A DNA stretch of 64,000 nucleotides from positions 18,453,561-18,517,560 of the forward strand of contig NC_088775.1 in the NCBI RefSeq assembly GCF_954871325.1. Reading direction: 5' to 3'. Within the stretch, counting starts at the first letter, position 1. The number at the start of each line of letters is the position of its first letter. Shown here piece by piece: positions 1 to 12,132 of this stretch. The position numbers and the translations under genes were made by a program. A model generated the notes under the pieces. That model worked only from the letters and a program-made list of their open reading frames with translations, searched no databases and was not told the DNA's origin. This DNA is from Gordionus sp. m RMFG-2023 (taxonomy: Eukaryota > Nematomorpha > Gordioida > Chordodea > Parachordodidae).

Positions 1-404
1 TTATTAGTGCACATTTAATATATGTTTAACATATGAAAGCTACAAATAAATTTAATTCTAAGATATAGCATATCTAAATAGGGGTCCGAGGGGACTCTAC
101 CTATACTTTCGTGTTATTTATTAACCTGTACTATGAAGTATTATTGATTGTGTCTTCATAATTCGAAAATATTGAGGAGCTATAATGCTATGATTTAAAA
201 CTGGTATAATGATAACAAATTGCTATTACTCAAAGTGAACTATAATAAATAAAATAATTATCTTGTAGAAGTCCGATATAATTTATAATTATGTTATGTA
301 TTTAAATGAACATAATGATAATTTAATTAAGAGATGTAATCTCAAGGAAATATAGTTCAGTCCATATAAAATGTTCCCATCCTAATTCCTAAAATTAAGT
401 AACA
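1..404. other. A+T-rich stretch, no gene recognised
   Basis: Only short frames full of stops on both strands. One G-rich patch near 80-105 resembles the ends of short DNA transposons, but no partner end was found. The left part of the hAT fragment that ends at 690 may reach into this stretch. Confidence 0.5.
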
Positions 405-690
405 CAAACACATGGTTATTATGATAACATATTAGAAAGAAGGAAATCGACAAGCTACACATGTTTTTTGAAAAAAAGTTTTAAAATTTATTTTAAAAAT
501 AATCAAATACTGTTTCTCAAAATTATTATTTATAAATTAAAAACGTTAAAATGCTAAAAAAAATTAATGCGGAAGAAATTTTAAAATAGTAAGAGATTTA
601 CAAAGGCGAAGGCTTTGCGGGAGAGAGATATGTGCGTGTAAACTAAAAAATGGCGGGAGTCTCCCGCTGATGGGAGACTTGGCAACCCTG
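405..690 (+). mobile_element. hAT terminal fragment (family with CAGGGTTGCCA-type ends)
   Basis: The stretch ends at 690 with GGCAACCCTG, the inverse of the hAT-like terminus CAGGGTTGCC at 10781. Positions 595-690 match 18180-18281 closely, including the words GCGGGAGAGA and GCGGGAGTCTCCCG. Positions about 440-545 match 13640-13744, inside the larger hAT copy. The fragment is therefore the right-hand end of a second copy of the same family. The left part is missing or too diverged to see. It preserves the uninterrupted sequence at the point where the other copy carries a Helitron (about 530-545), which makes it a useful empty-site reference. Confidence 0.7.
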
Positions 691-2759
691 TATGAGAACG
701 AATTTTAAGAGCCCAAAGCAGCGTCGGCCCGCCCTGCCTTATCATATAATATTAATTCAAACATGATACATACTTTTGTAGGTGTGTCAATGGATATATA
801 TTTATTTATTTTTACATCGTGCAATTTCTATCACCTTTACGACGTGATAACAGTTATATATATAATTTTTTAATAAACTCACATACATACAAAAAACTAA
901 GGGGTCCAGTCTATTCTAGAAAAAATTATTGCGCTCTTTAATGATCTACAAGGGAAAAAAAATATAATGGAGGGGTGGATAGGAATAAGTATTTATATTC
1001 TGTATCCTTTAAAATTATTAATTAAAATATGTATAAATTTTTTTTTACTTTGTATATTTTCATAGATTTGTTGATTATTTGATATAAATAGTATGTCTGA
1101 TGATTTTTTGAGCTCAAATTAATTATATTTTATATTTTTTAAAAATTTTAAAAAAATATAACTTTTGGGAAAAATATTTATTATTTATTTAAAAGCATTT
1201 AAAAATTGAGCTATCTAATTCTAAATTATCTAATGTTGATGATGTTATGATAATATGAGGATGAGATGAATTAACGTATTTTTTTTTATTAAGAAAGATT
1301 ATTATAATAAATAAAAAAATGATTAAAACAATTTTTGATGCAATAAAAAAGATTATTTTTTAAAAAAATATATTCATTTAATTACAGGCTGTTTTTTTTT
1401 GCGCGCAAAGATATTCAGATTTTACGTCTAAGAATTTGATTCTGCTGCCTGTCAAAGACTTGCTCTAGACGTTTGAATTTTTTTTTAAAGGACTTCCTTT
1501 TAAATATTTTTTTTTAATGAAATAAAAGAGTGTCCATTAATAAATTTTTAAATTTGCTCCTTTATGAAAAATTTTTTTTTAAATTTATTAAATTATAACT
1601 TATCACGAAAATCCTAAAATAACATTTATATTGTAAACTTCGATTTATTAATCGTTAATTAAATTAACTCATTAATCTTTATTTTATAGTGAATGTCTTT
1701 GTTAAAAAAATAGCCATGATTTTTTTTTTCTTCCAAATAACCTTAAATATTCATTTATGGTTGCTAACAATTAATTAGTCATTTACAGCGGGAGAGATGT
1801 TTCAAAACCTACATTTTTTTAAAAAATAGGTTAATTTTATTTTTTTTAAAATAATATTTATATTTCAAATTTTTATAAATATAAATATAGTATTAAATTT
1901 AAATATGCAAAATATTAATATAAATAAATGCAATACCAATTAATGAACAAAATTAAGAATAATTTATTATTTTGCAACAAAAAATGATAATTGTATTATA
2001 AAAATATCTTTAAATAGATATAGGAAATGAATTCCTAAAACAAATATTAATTACCTCGAAATATTTCAATTAGTATGATTAAGGTCATTTGACAGGATTT
2101 ACGATTTAAAAAGCATTCAAATTGGAATCTCGCATTAACTTGGGTCTAAATAAACAAGTTAATTTCTTTTAGTTAAAATTTCACAACAATTCTTCTTCAA
2201 AGATCATCAATAAAAATGCATCCAATTTAACTTCTCCGATATTTACCCTCAGGCTATTTTTTATAATTTTTTTTTCACAATTTACTTGGAAAAATAATGA
2301 TGTAGAACTATGTTCATAGACAAAGAATAAGGTATGCAAGATTTATCAAAAAGGGGGGGGGGGGGTAGTAATTTTTTCAGGTTTGTCCCCAAATCTCTTA
2401 CTGATCTCTTATAAAAAGTTATTATATATTAATGATTTCAAGTGGTTATTTTTATATCATCTCCATTAAGTGTGGCTGAATAATTAGAGGCATTAATTCT
2501 AAAATATGTCAATGTTTTGTGCTCTATTAGTGGCTACCTTTAACCAGATAGTAGCTAACATAAAAGAAAAAATTATTAGTAACAAAATTTTACGATAGCA
2601 ACTAAGGCATTTTTCTAAAAATTTTATCAATTGCTCAATTGTGTATTAATTTAATTAAAATAGAAAATTTTAAAAAACTATATCTGGCATGCGAGTGCCT
2701 AACTAGTACTTTTAATTCCTCAATAAAATATGAGAACTACAAAAAGAAACTGTGTCAAA
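691..2759. other. Non-coding A+T-rich region with one long G tract
   Basis: No gene recognised on either strand. A run of 13 G lies at 2353-2365. Less A+T-rich patches at about 715-745 and 1390-1475 have no recognisable content. Confidence 0.5.
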
Positions 2760-3720
2760 ATGAAAGCTACTAGTCGCGCTTTAAGCGTGAAGTTAGCCAA
2801 GCTTTTGAAAAATTCTGAAACTTAGGCCAAACCATTAAGTGGGACTTTATTAGAACATTTTATTGTTTTATTCTGTATGGTAGATGGTGTAAAGGAGAAA
2901 AAGTTTATTGGTAAAAAAAAATAAAAAGTTGTCATTAATATCATACCAGAAAAAAGAATATATAAATTATAACTCTCTGGTTTCTGGTTTGCATCAATAT
3001 TTAGCGCCTTATTTATTAATTTTTTAAACAATTTCGTAAGCCAAAAAAAAGGTAACCGAATTATGAATCAAATAAAATTATGATATCACGCCTTAAGCGT
3101 AAAGTCAGCCAAAGATATGGAAGCTTTCTCTTTGATATTTATGTCAATAATTAGTACGTATTTCATACTTATTAACCCGTTTGGTAGATAGTTTAAAGAA
3201 AGACATTATTGACAAAATAAAAAAATATTCCCAAGATTGACATTATATGTTAGAAAGAAGATTATAGAAGCAATGATGAAAGACATGATTAGTAGTTTCA
3301 AATTCATCAATCAGTTTATCTAATCAATAAATAAATCAAGTTATAAGTCAAATAAAAACTATGGCATGCCTTGGCTGAGTCTCATATATCGTATTTAAAA
3401 TTATGATTCAAAAGATTTACATTAAGATTTTTCCCCAATTCAAAATATTTTTGAATCCATGATCTTTATAGATGTCGTTTATTCTTTTGAGTATTTAATA
3501 GATATAGAAGTAAAATAATTTGAATCTCATTAAATTATAAATCGATTTATATTTTCTAAGATTTGATATGAATCTGATTGTAAGATGCCTTCTAAGCATG
3601 AAGTTTGCCAAACTTTTGAAAGTACTAATTCTAAAGCTTAGGCCAATATGTAATACTTAAAGAATATACATTTTTGTTTAATCTTCAATCCACTTGGAAA
3701 GATACTTTTATATTTAGTAG
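2760..3720 (+). repeat. Three divergent direct repeats
   Basis: Near 2772, 3088 and 3588 the sequence repeats a block with the words AAGCGTGAAGT, GCCAA and CTTTTGAAA. In two copies it is followed after about 20 bases by CTTAGGCCAA and further on by a GGTAGAT-like word. Spacing is about 315 and 500 bases. The copies are strongly diverged, so this is an old tandem or segmental repeat. It encodes nothing I recognise; an open frame at 2822-3031 on the minus strand lies inside it and is probably chance. Confidence 0.5.
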
Positions 3721-5375
3721 CGATGACATTAAAAGTAGTCATAGACTTGTGGCCTCTTTGGAGATTGTGATACCAAAATAAGATGAATTGGTTACGGTAA
3801 AATTAAAAACGGTTATAATAGCTAATTTTTTACACTCAAGTGCTAAAATTGAGAGATTATTTAGTAAAGTAATATTTATACTAATGAAAATAGAAAAGGT
3901 CAAACTTCGATCCCATATGAATTATAGCGTCTTTAAGAAGCGCCCCGTTTTTTAATTATTTTGTGTCTTTAATATTGTTTGTTAATTTGTAAATTTCAAG
4001 ATTATTTCGCGCACTTACTTAAATAGAAGAAGACATTTCCTATATAATTTTATAGAATTAGAAGATTTAGGTGGAGTTTTATTAATTTGAAAGAAATAAA
4101 AACAAATTTTTGTCTAGATATCAATATAAAAGTATTATGAAAGCAAAATTTTATTTACCTAATCATATTTCCCATGGAGGGGTGAGGGGTTTACCCTCCA
4201 AACCCCGTATTCTTACCTATACCACTGCATGGGCATATATATAGGACTGACGAATCTCATAGACTCATATTAAGTATTTACGCTTTTGCACTAGGAGTTT
4301 TGTTATTATTTTTAAGTCATTTTCACTATTTGTTAGACACTATTCTAAATATATCCTATTTTATATTTTGTGATTTCATATGTCCAAATGCTATTCATTT
4401 CTCTTTTACAAATATAATAACTGCTATATCGGGTAAGTGAAAGATACTTAAGGAGGGGGGGGGGGCGCAATTTTTGTTCCTTGGGGAAGGGGTTAGGTTA
4501 TTTTTGATAATATGACCATCGTTTAAGAAATAAAAAACCTTTAATAAAAATACCAGCCGAGGGAAGTGCGGAAATAATGGATATAGGGGGTGGGGCTAAG
4601 TGCCCCATGATAACATCCCCCTGAAAAATTTGCCAAAGAGATCACCCCTTTTTAGGGGGGTTTGGTATATATAAGAATATTTAGATTTACACTTAATTTA
4701 TTCACAATTAAATATGGAATAAATTTATATTTTTATCACTAAATTTGCTATTATTCTCTTGGTGATCTCAATTATATACTACAATATACAGTAATTATAT
4801 GGTTGTTGTAAAACGTTTCCATATATTTTTAACAACCTTCTAAGGAGGCTCGGGCTTTTAAAATTACCATTTTTTTTAGGAAATATTTTCAAAATGACCA
4901 CTTTTCTTAAAGGTAATTTTTAAAAATTTCAGAGGATTCTTAAAAATGTTGAGACTATAGTCCCTATGGAAATAAAAGCGGAGTATCTTTTTGAGAAATC
5001 AAACTTGAGCCCCTAAATTTATCAGTTTGATTCCTGGACTAGGTCTATGCTCTAATTATTAGTAAGGAATTAGTTTTTTTTTATTGAAAATAAGACTCGG
5101 AACTAATAATGAAATCCAATAGTATTTATTAATATGATCAAATGTCGCATTTCGCTTATTCAATTAACACCAAATGATATGAAATTCTATAAGTTGATTT
5201 TAAAAAAATCAAAATTTAAATTTATTTCCGATTTATATAATAAAAAGTTGTAAACTATAATTAATAGTCATAAATATTTGTGCAATAATAATTGGAACCT
5301 ATATTATAGTATAATTCAAGAACTTCTACCACGGAAGGGGTATGATGCAAGACTGCAATTGAATTCGGGGAGGCA
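3721..5375. other. Non-coding region with G tract and one MITE end
   Basis: No gene recognised. It contains a run of 11 G at 4455-4465, a G-rich patch near 4580-4650 and the transposon end listed separately at 4166-4227. Confidence 0.5.
4166..4227 (-). mobile_element. End of a short hAT-like element (CAGTGG terminus)
   Basis: Read on the minus strand from 4227, the sequence begins CAGTGGTATAGGTAAG and continues with a GGGGTTTGGAGGG block. It parallels the left end of the well-bounded element at 59895 (CAGTGGCGTAACTACG, then CGGGTTTGGACCCC). It is probably a degraded terminus of the same family. No second end or target duplication was found. Confidence 0.4.
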
Positions 5376-5650
5376 CAGGGTTGCTAGCTCCTCCTCCCAT
5401 CAACGGGACTCTAGCAAGTTTCTAGTCACGACGTAGAGATTTTCCTCCCGAAAAACTCCATAATTGAAAATCTCCCGCAATTTTAAAATTTCTCCTTCAT
5501 TAAAATTTTTAGGATATTAACATTTTTAATTTATAAATAATCATTTTGAAACAATTAGAAAAAAGATCGTTTATTTTTGTATAAAATTAATATATTTTTT
5601 ATAAATAAAGGATGCTATTTTATAAAATTTTGTCTCATTTATCAAATCAA
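5376..5650 (-). mobile_element. hAT terminal fragment, inverted copy
   Basis: It starts with CAGGGTTGCTAGCTCC and runs through CATCAACGGGA and AATCTCCCGCAA, the inverse of the right-hand end seen at 595-690 and 18180-18281. It is a third copy of this hAT terminus, in opposite orientation. Similarity fades after about 5620 and no partner end was seen. Confidence 0.6.
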
Positions 5651-7199
5651 AGTATTTACTATTTTCATATAATAAATAAAGTAACTCTTCTACAAAGAAG
5701 TAGAGAGGTAAAATTCTAAAACTAAGATATTACCTATTTGGGAAAATATTATAAAACTAATACTGACTTTTGTTATGTATTATAAAGAAAAAATTATAAG
5801 AATAAATAGGGGAGGCCAAAATGACATTTTTATTAACCCGGATTTCCATATTTCTTCCTAAAAAAAAATTTTTTGACCAAATTTCTATCGCAATTAGAAG
5901 AATTTGTGACGACTCTGGGGGGGGGTAGATAATTAGGAAGATACGCAATCTTCTTTGAATAAAATTGGAAGGGGATCGTTTTGATTTTGTTTTCTTTTTT
6001 TTAATAGTTTTTATTTGGTAGTAGAAGAGGTAAAATTTTGAAGAAAATAGTAGGTGAAATATTAGAGGCGTAAAATTTTAGACAAGGATGCAATCATATT
6101 GGCTTGTGGGATAGAGAATATAATATTATTAATATACTTAATAAATATTTAGTAAAATGACCAATTAACTAAGTTTATATGCTCCAAATTAATGGAACAT
6201 TTTTTTCTCCATAGATGACCAATCTATTCCATTTGTATTGTTTAATATTTGTTCTATGATAAACATAGTTATTAAATTGTATGCATTATTATAATGGTAT
6301 TTTTGTTCCTGCACCTGTGCCTTTTTATACATCTAATCATTTTCGATTCTATCTATTTCTTTTTATTTTGTTATAAAGTTCGATTAGCTTACTTTATCTA
6401 CATTCCACTTCCAGATTCCAACATTAAATTATTTATATTTATTAACATAAGTAATTGAATATTAATATTGAAATGTATAAAATTAAAAAATATTTTCTTA
6501 TGTTAATAGTACAATTAAAATGTAATATCCCGAAAATAAATGAAACCTAAAGAATATATATATAGTTTTTTTTAGAAAATCCTCAAAATAGTAAATAACC
6601 TCTATTACATTCAGAATCGCCTTATTTCATAGTAGTGTTAGTCTCGAGCCGGGCTGGGTATTTTTGGAAAAATATCCTTAGGGCCTGAGCTGGTGTGCAA
6701 AATATTTTTACGAGCCGAGTAAGTCTCAAATTTCATTTGTTTAAAAGCTTAGAATTAAACAAATTTACGCCTTTTCTGCATAAAAAATTATTTTTAACCT
6801 ACAAGAATAATTTAATGGGCTTTGTACATAATTATTTTATAAGCAGGAAAAGATACTTTACATTTCGGGCCTAAAATAGCTTTTCACTTAAAGTGTAGAG
6901 CCTATATATTCTCATACATCGGACCTAGATTTTTTTAAATAAAATTAGTAGGCTTAAACCCCATATTTATTTTAAGTTAAACAATAAAAATATTATGAAA
7001 CCTGCATTTTCTAAAAAAGAAGCTACTGACAAATGAAATGACCTTATGTTTAAAGAATTTGGCTGCTTGGATATTGGTTTGATTATCTTATATGAGATAT
7101 GAGAATACCCAATTTTGACAAGCAGTATCGATAAACATTATACTAATAATTAAAATATTTTATACTCATCATACACTTATAATTTAGTGGTAAGTTTAT
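5651..7199. other. Non-coding A+T-rich region
   Basis: No gene recognised. A run of 9 G lies at 5917-5925. A G+C-rich patch at about 6645-6720 (GAGCCGGGCTGGGTA, later GAGCCGAG) looks like transposon subterminal sequence but cannot be bounded. Confidence 0.45.
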
Positions 7200-7680
7200 T
7201 AAGACTAAAAATAATCGAATAGTGCTTTTATTCGTATTCGATTTGTTCGAATTTATCATTTGTAATTGATTCGAATTATTGGAATTATTTAATTTTTTAA
7301 TATATCATGAAAGTTTAATATATAATGAAAATATCTTGACAGATTTTTAAATTTATTTTTATTGAATATCTAATTTTAAACAGAAAAAATTATGATGGCC
7401 GGGTGATAAAGAACATACCATCAAGTTATTAACTAAATTACTTTATAATGTCAAACCAATTTTTAAGGCAGAGATTTTTTCTTATTGTACTTCTTTATAA
7501 GAAATTCGATTTTTTGTCAGGAGAATTATTCTTACTGAAAAGCTTTTTATAAGTAGTTGTTGTACCTTGGTGAAAACATTACCTTCCAGATTGGCCGGTC
7601 ATTAATAAAAATGACAAATAATTAAATTTAATTAAAACATAATATTCCAAATAATTCGAATATTCGATATGGAATGCATG
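7200..7680. mobile_element. Possible hAT remnant with ATTCGAA subterminal motifs
   Basis: Clusters of CGAATAGTGC, ATTCGTATTCGA, GTTCGAATT and GATTCGAATT at 7210-7285, and AATTCGAATATTCGA near 7650-7668, resemble the short subterminal motif repeats of hAT elements. No terminus or target duplication is visible, so this is a weak call. Confidence 0.25.
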
Positions 7681-8107
7681 TGCTTTCTGATTATCTAAGA
7701 ATTATTTGCAGAGAATAAAATATTTGAAGCATCTTACTTGTTGGTAAATTTATTCCAGCAAGTTCTATGAATTTTAAACATTCATATGAAAAATCTATAC
7801 AAAAATTAAGAGTATTCAAAAGTTTAACGCCAAAGTGTCATTTACAGTATGGTTATTCTATACATTATGAAATCCAATTCAGATAAAACTAGATTATGGA
7901 ATAAAATTTAAAGATTTCAATTACCAATAAAACACAAATAATATACAGCGGACTGACCATAAGACCAAAAAGGCATTTTGTCTACGAGGCAGCGATAAAA
8001 TATCGATTTTTGAAGCCGATCAGAAGAAAATATCAAAAAAGAGGCCGATTTATGTTCATATTATTTTCTCTTATTATTTATTTATTTTTAATGATATCTC
8101 TTAAGGC

Positions 8108-8583
8108 TGCAATGGGAGGGTTTTAGCCAAAAAGCCCGCCCACTTGTTATTTTAAATTTAACCTGCCTACCCGCTCACTTATAATTTTTTAAAAAATTTA
8201 CCCACTCGCCAGCTCATTTATCTATTAATTTTGTTTAACCCGCCCACCCGCCTAATGTTTAAAAATTATTTTAATGGCTGGCTTAGCTCTTTATTTATTT
8301 ATTTAAATGTATTTTTATAAACATATATAATATGCAATATTATGAAATAAAACGATTATTTTTAATTAATTGAAGTCTGTACTGCCCATTTCGCCTGAAA
8401 AATATCAAAATTTTACCCGCCCACGCCTGCCCATTTCTTAAAAAAAATTTTAACCAGCCTGGCACCAGCCCAATGTTAGTAATATTTATAAAACCCTGAC
8501 TAGGCCCATTCAAATTATGTGGGGGGGGGGGGGGGCATGGGCAGGCGGGCATGGGCGGGCGGGCGATTATCCCAACCAATGAC
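8108..8583. mobile_element. MITE-like element with G+C-rich degenerate inverted ends
   Basis: The left part carries GGGAGGGTTTTAGCC followed by several CCCGCCCAC blocks. The right part carries GGGCGGGCGGGCG and ends ATTATCCCAACCAATGA, a degenerate inverse of the left end. A run of 15 G occupies 8521-8535. A minus-strand open frame here is only the translation of the repeats. No matching target duplication was found. The repeated GCCCGCCCA motif suggests transposase-binding sites of a hAT-like element. Confidence 0.4.
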
Positions 8584-9241
8584 GACCTATATCTTTATTA
8601 TTTTCACATTCCTTGAGAATTATCATGTCGTTTACAATATTTTAATGCATAAAATATCATAAACGTCGCTTGACGCTATACATCATTACCACATTCTTTT
8701 CTTTGTTTTTTTTTCATACGAAATGAAACCTCTTCCGTTTGAGTTTGAGTAGAGTGAAAGCTAAGTTTTGATTAATATTATATTATATTTTTATACATTG
8801 ATTTATTGTAGAAATAATATAGCCAATATTTGTGATTATATTTCTTGTTCTTAATTCATTGAAATTAAATAAAACCCAGGTATAATAATTTTAATAAAAT
8901 AAATTTTTGATCAATTTGATTTTCTAATGTTTCTTTTTAATATTAATTAATTGATTTTTAATTTATGTTATTTTATTACTAATTAATTCAACGAACAGAT
9001 TGTTAAAATCTTACCTAATATTTGGATTACATGAATCTACTTATCATTTGCAAAATTTTCAGTAAAATTTATTTTACAAACCAAATATAATAATTAACTT
9101 CATATAGCTATTTTTACACTTATTTATATGATCATTGAATTGAGTAGATGTAAAAAGTCAATACTTATTTCATTTGCAATATTTGAATCCAAGGCATTTT
9201 TGATGAAATAAAATAAATAGTAAAGGTATTTCTGAATTACG

Positions 9242-9634
9242 TAATGAATTGTATTCATTTGCCAGTGTATTCAAAGATTTAATAGTAAAATTAAATGAAA
9301 CGGACGATGTTATCGTATGTACAAGTGAGGAGTCAAATGAAGAAGATGGAATATTACAATATGATAATAATTAAGAGAGTGATAATAAATGCAACAAGTG
9401 TTTAATATGCGTGTACGAAATTCTTAACAGATACAATATGCACACAAGTGCATACACTAATTTATTTTTGGCATATTAATACATTTTAACTTTCTCATAA
9501 GCATTAACTGCGAGAGAACATTTAGTAAATTAAAAACTATAAAAAATAGGCTGAGAGCTAATAGAGGCCAAGAAAAATTAGAAGCGTTTTTAATGATGTC
9601 AGTTAAACGAGAAGTATTAGCGCAAATTGAGTAG
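9242..9634 (+). pseudogene. hAT transposase C-terminal fragment (TTF-type)
   Basis: Two open pieces lie in line. The first (9242-9375) reads NELYSFASVFKDLIVKLNE and ends in an acidic stretch. The second (9497-9634) reads ISINCERTFSKLKTIKNRLR, then a GQEKLEAFLMMSV segment, and stops. The CERTFSKLKTIKNRLR type of motif is the dimerisation domain at the end of hAT transposases of the TTF-zinc-finger group. The catalytic RNase-H-like core is absent or not recognisable, so this is a remnant. A G+C-rich patch at about 10006-10050 may be the downstream end of the same element. The family call is fairly sure; the boundaries are not. Confidence 0.6.
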
Positions 9635-9989
9635 AAGATATTCTTGTTTATTTCCGCAAATGTTCAAAGTTAATGAGAGATTTATTAACTAAAATATTAT
9701 ATATTATCTTAATTCTTTTATTTAAATTTTATTTATAGCTATTTACAAGATCGGTGCCTCATTTTATAAGTGCAGCAATTTTATTCTCTGTGCAATATTG
9801 TATAATTGCAATAATTTTATATGTGTAATTAATTGATTTTAAATATTGAGTATGTATTATTTTATATTTAACATGTGATGTATGATTGATTTTATCGTGC
9901 AATATCGTTGTAAATCTAATATAAAATATATATGTGCAATGAATATGATTTTAGATTTGCAATTTTTTTAAATAAAATATGATTATCAT

Positions 9990-10060
9990 GAAGAAGCCAT
10001 TTACGGGAACCCGCCAGGCCGGGCAAAAGCGAGCCTTCGGCCGCTAAATGGGGATATGGG
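9990..10060 (+). mobile_element. G+C-rich transposon end
   Basis: GGGCAAAAGCGAGC occurs here and its inverse GCTCGCTTTTGCCC occurs at about 20532-20546, each within a CCGGC-rich patch. This shared end-like word probably marks termini of one DNA-transposon family. No target duplication could be established. Confidence 0.35.
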
Positions 10061-10280
10061 GCGATTACAGTTAAAATTTTAATAAAGTTTACTAATTATT
10101 GCTATTGATTTCTTTAACTATTAATATTTACAAAAATTATTATTAAAAATTGTACATCTTGTTATTAATCCCACAATGGATGTAAATCCTTACCGTGTAA
10201 ATAACTTATGGCTTCAATAATTTTAATATATTTCTTTTAAAGATTTTTAATGTTTTTGTTTTATCAATTTATGTAACTAA

Positions 10281-10780
10281 GGATGACCTAGTTATAATAG
10301 GTGGTGACTTAAATGCGTATGTGGGAAAAACAAGAAATAGCTACAAAAGGCATCATAGTGGTTTTGGATATGGAGAAAGGAATGAGGAAGGAGCGCATGT
10401 ACTGAAATTTGCGCAACTTCGACCTTGTCTTAACTAACATCTACTATAGGAAAAAAGACAGATTTAATAACATACGAAAGTGATACAAGGAAAACACAGA
10501 TAGATTACATGTTAATCTCTGGCATAAGATTAATAGATGTAATAGACTGCAAAGTCATCTCAGGAGAAGACATAGCCGCGCAACACAAGCTACTAGTCAT
10601 GGATTTACACATCTCAAATAAATCCACTCAAAACAAGATAAAACTGGAACCATGCATCAAATGGGGCAAATTAAAAACAATGAGAGATGCCTTTGCATTC
10701 AATGCAAACATTGCTTGTACAACCTATAACAAAACAAGAAATAATCACATGCCTCAAGCATACGAAAAACAACAAAAAGA
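10281..10780 (+). pseudogene. RTE-type LINE endonuclease fragment
   Basis: This is the C-terminal part of an apurinic/apyrimidinic-like endonuclease of the RTE clade, which nicks target DNA for target-primed reverse transcription. Visible motifs are IIGGDLNAYVGKT near 10291, then TYESDTRKTQIDYMLI near 10470-10515 and VISGEDIAAQHKLLVMDL near 10555-10605. These match the RTE/BovB order GDxN, QIDYIL, then the AAQHRLLVMD block. The last 118 codons (10509-10865) stay open but run past 10780 into the hAT end. At least one frame change separates the GDLNAYVG part from the QIDYML part, and the N-terminal endonuclease motifs are absent. The hAT at 10781 truncates it. The fragment beginning at 18282 carries the reverse transcriptase and may be the other half, although the linker region of the family is missing. 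Confidence 0.8.
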
Positions 10781-11399
10781 CAGGGTTGCCAGGTCAAAAT
10801 TTTCAAATCGCGGGAGAAATTTGGTATTATATGGGAGAAATATAAAAATTGCGGTAGAAATATAAAAATTGCTAAAAAAAAATTTTTGCGGGCCGGGGAT
10901 TTTGAATTGAGTTAATTATCCGCATATTTTTTTTTATTTAGTTTATATAGATACAAAGTTGGTAACTATTTTTCAAAATAAAATAACATCTTGATTTATT
11001 AAAATATATTAATTTATAAAAAAAAACAACGATCTTTTTTATATATAAAAGAATGTAAACAAGATAAAATTTTATATAAAAAAAACGATTTTAATTTTAC
11101 AATTAATAATATATTTAATGCGATGTCCCGCAAAACGACCGCAATTGTAAATCTACCGTGTGTGTGTATAACATTATAGGGATAGGCGCTTAATTATCAT
11201 GTATCACGTTTAAATACATAATAAGGTATTCCAAAAATAAGAAATAATACAGATGAAACTACAGTTGCGGCAATTGTAATCACTTATCTTGTAGTACAAC
11301 ATTCACAGAGATACTTATGATTACAATGTTGGTAGAATCTTTTTCACATAATATTTAACTATCTAATATAAATGAAAACTATACTTGTAGAACAAAAAT

Positions 11400-12060
11400 G
11401 AGCAAGGCTATCATCAATGTTTTAGGACCTAAATCCAGGAGGTCAATTCTTGATGATTTGAAAATGGGCATACATATGCAATTCTATCAGATGCATCTAA
11501 TAAGGGAAATATTAAAATATTTCCCTTGATCCTCCGCTATTTCATCAAAATTAAGGTCGTTTCAATAAAACTATTAAATTTTTTCTTCTCGAATAGTGAA
11601 AAATCCAAAGACATAGTTAACCATATAATATCAGATTCGAGATGATCAATAAATTGCATGTCAGCTTTCTGATCTGATAATGCCTCAGTGAATTTGGTAA
11701 AAACAGAGTGTATTTACAGAATTGAGTCTGCACAATGTTGGTTGCGATATGTTCCTAATACCCGCCATCGATAGAATTTTAAAATTTTATAAATCTTTAA
11801 AAAAATATTTCAAGAATAAAGATTATAAAAGCTGTCCTAACATTTTGAAAATTTCTTTCAATAATGAATGGCAGAGGTATATTTAGGAATGATTTCACAT
11901 GTAAGAAATCTACTACATTCTGTTAATGTGTAGTTGCAATCAGAAGAATCTTAACAAAGATTCACAAAATTGTGCTGCAGATGTGTTCATCTTTATAGTT
12001 AAAAATTGACAATAAATTTTATGGCGCCATTGCTAAAACTTAATTATATTTTATTTGAGA
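11400..12060 (+). pseudogene. Inverted partial copy of the hAT transposase
   Basis: The plus strand reads VLGPKSRRSILDDLK at 11420-11462, followed by a stretch matching the hAT catalytic region and then a block (11765-12060) homologous to 12590-12890 on the minus strand. Thus 11400-12060 and about 12590-13360 are inverted copies of the same coding region, pointing tail to tail. Both are broken by stops and frame changes. The C-terminal dimerisation region occurs only in the minus-strand copy between them. Confidence 0.6.
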
Positions 12061-12132
12061 TTAAATAATAGAACTAAATGTTACCGTCGTTATTGAGATA
12101 TTTATAAAATTTTTGGCATGACATATTATATA

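Noticed and set aside
2822-3031. Minus-strand 69-codon frame
   Set aside because: It lies within a divergent repeat block, has no family features, and the other repeat copies do not keep the frame.
690-5376. hAT ends at 690 and 5376 as the two ends of one element
   Set aside because: They point outwards from the interval between them, so they cannot bound a single insertion.
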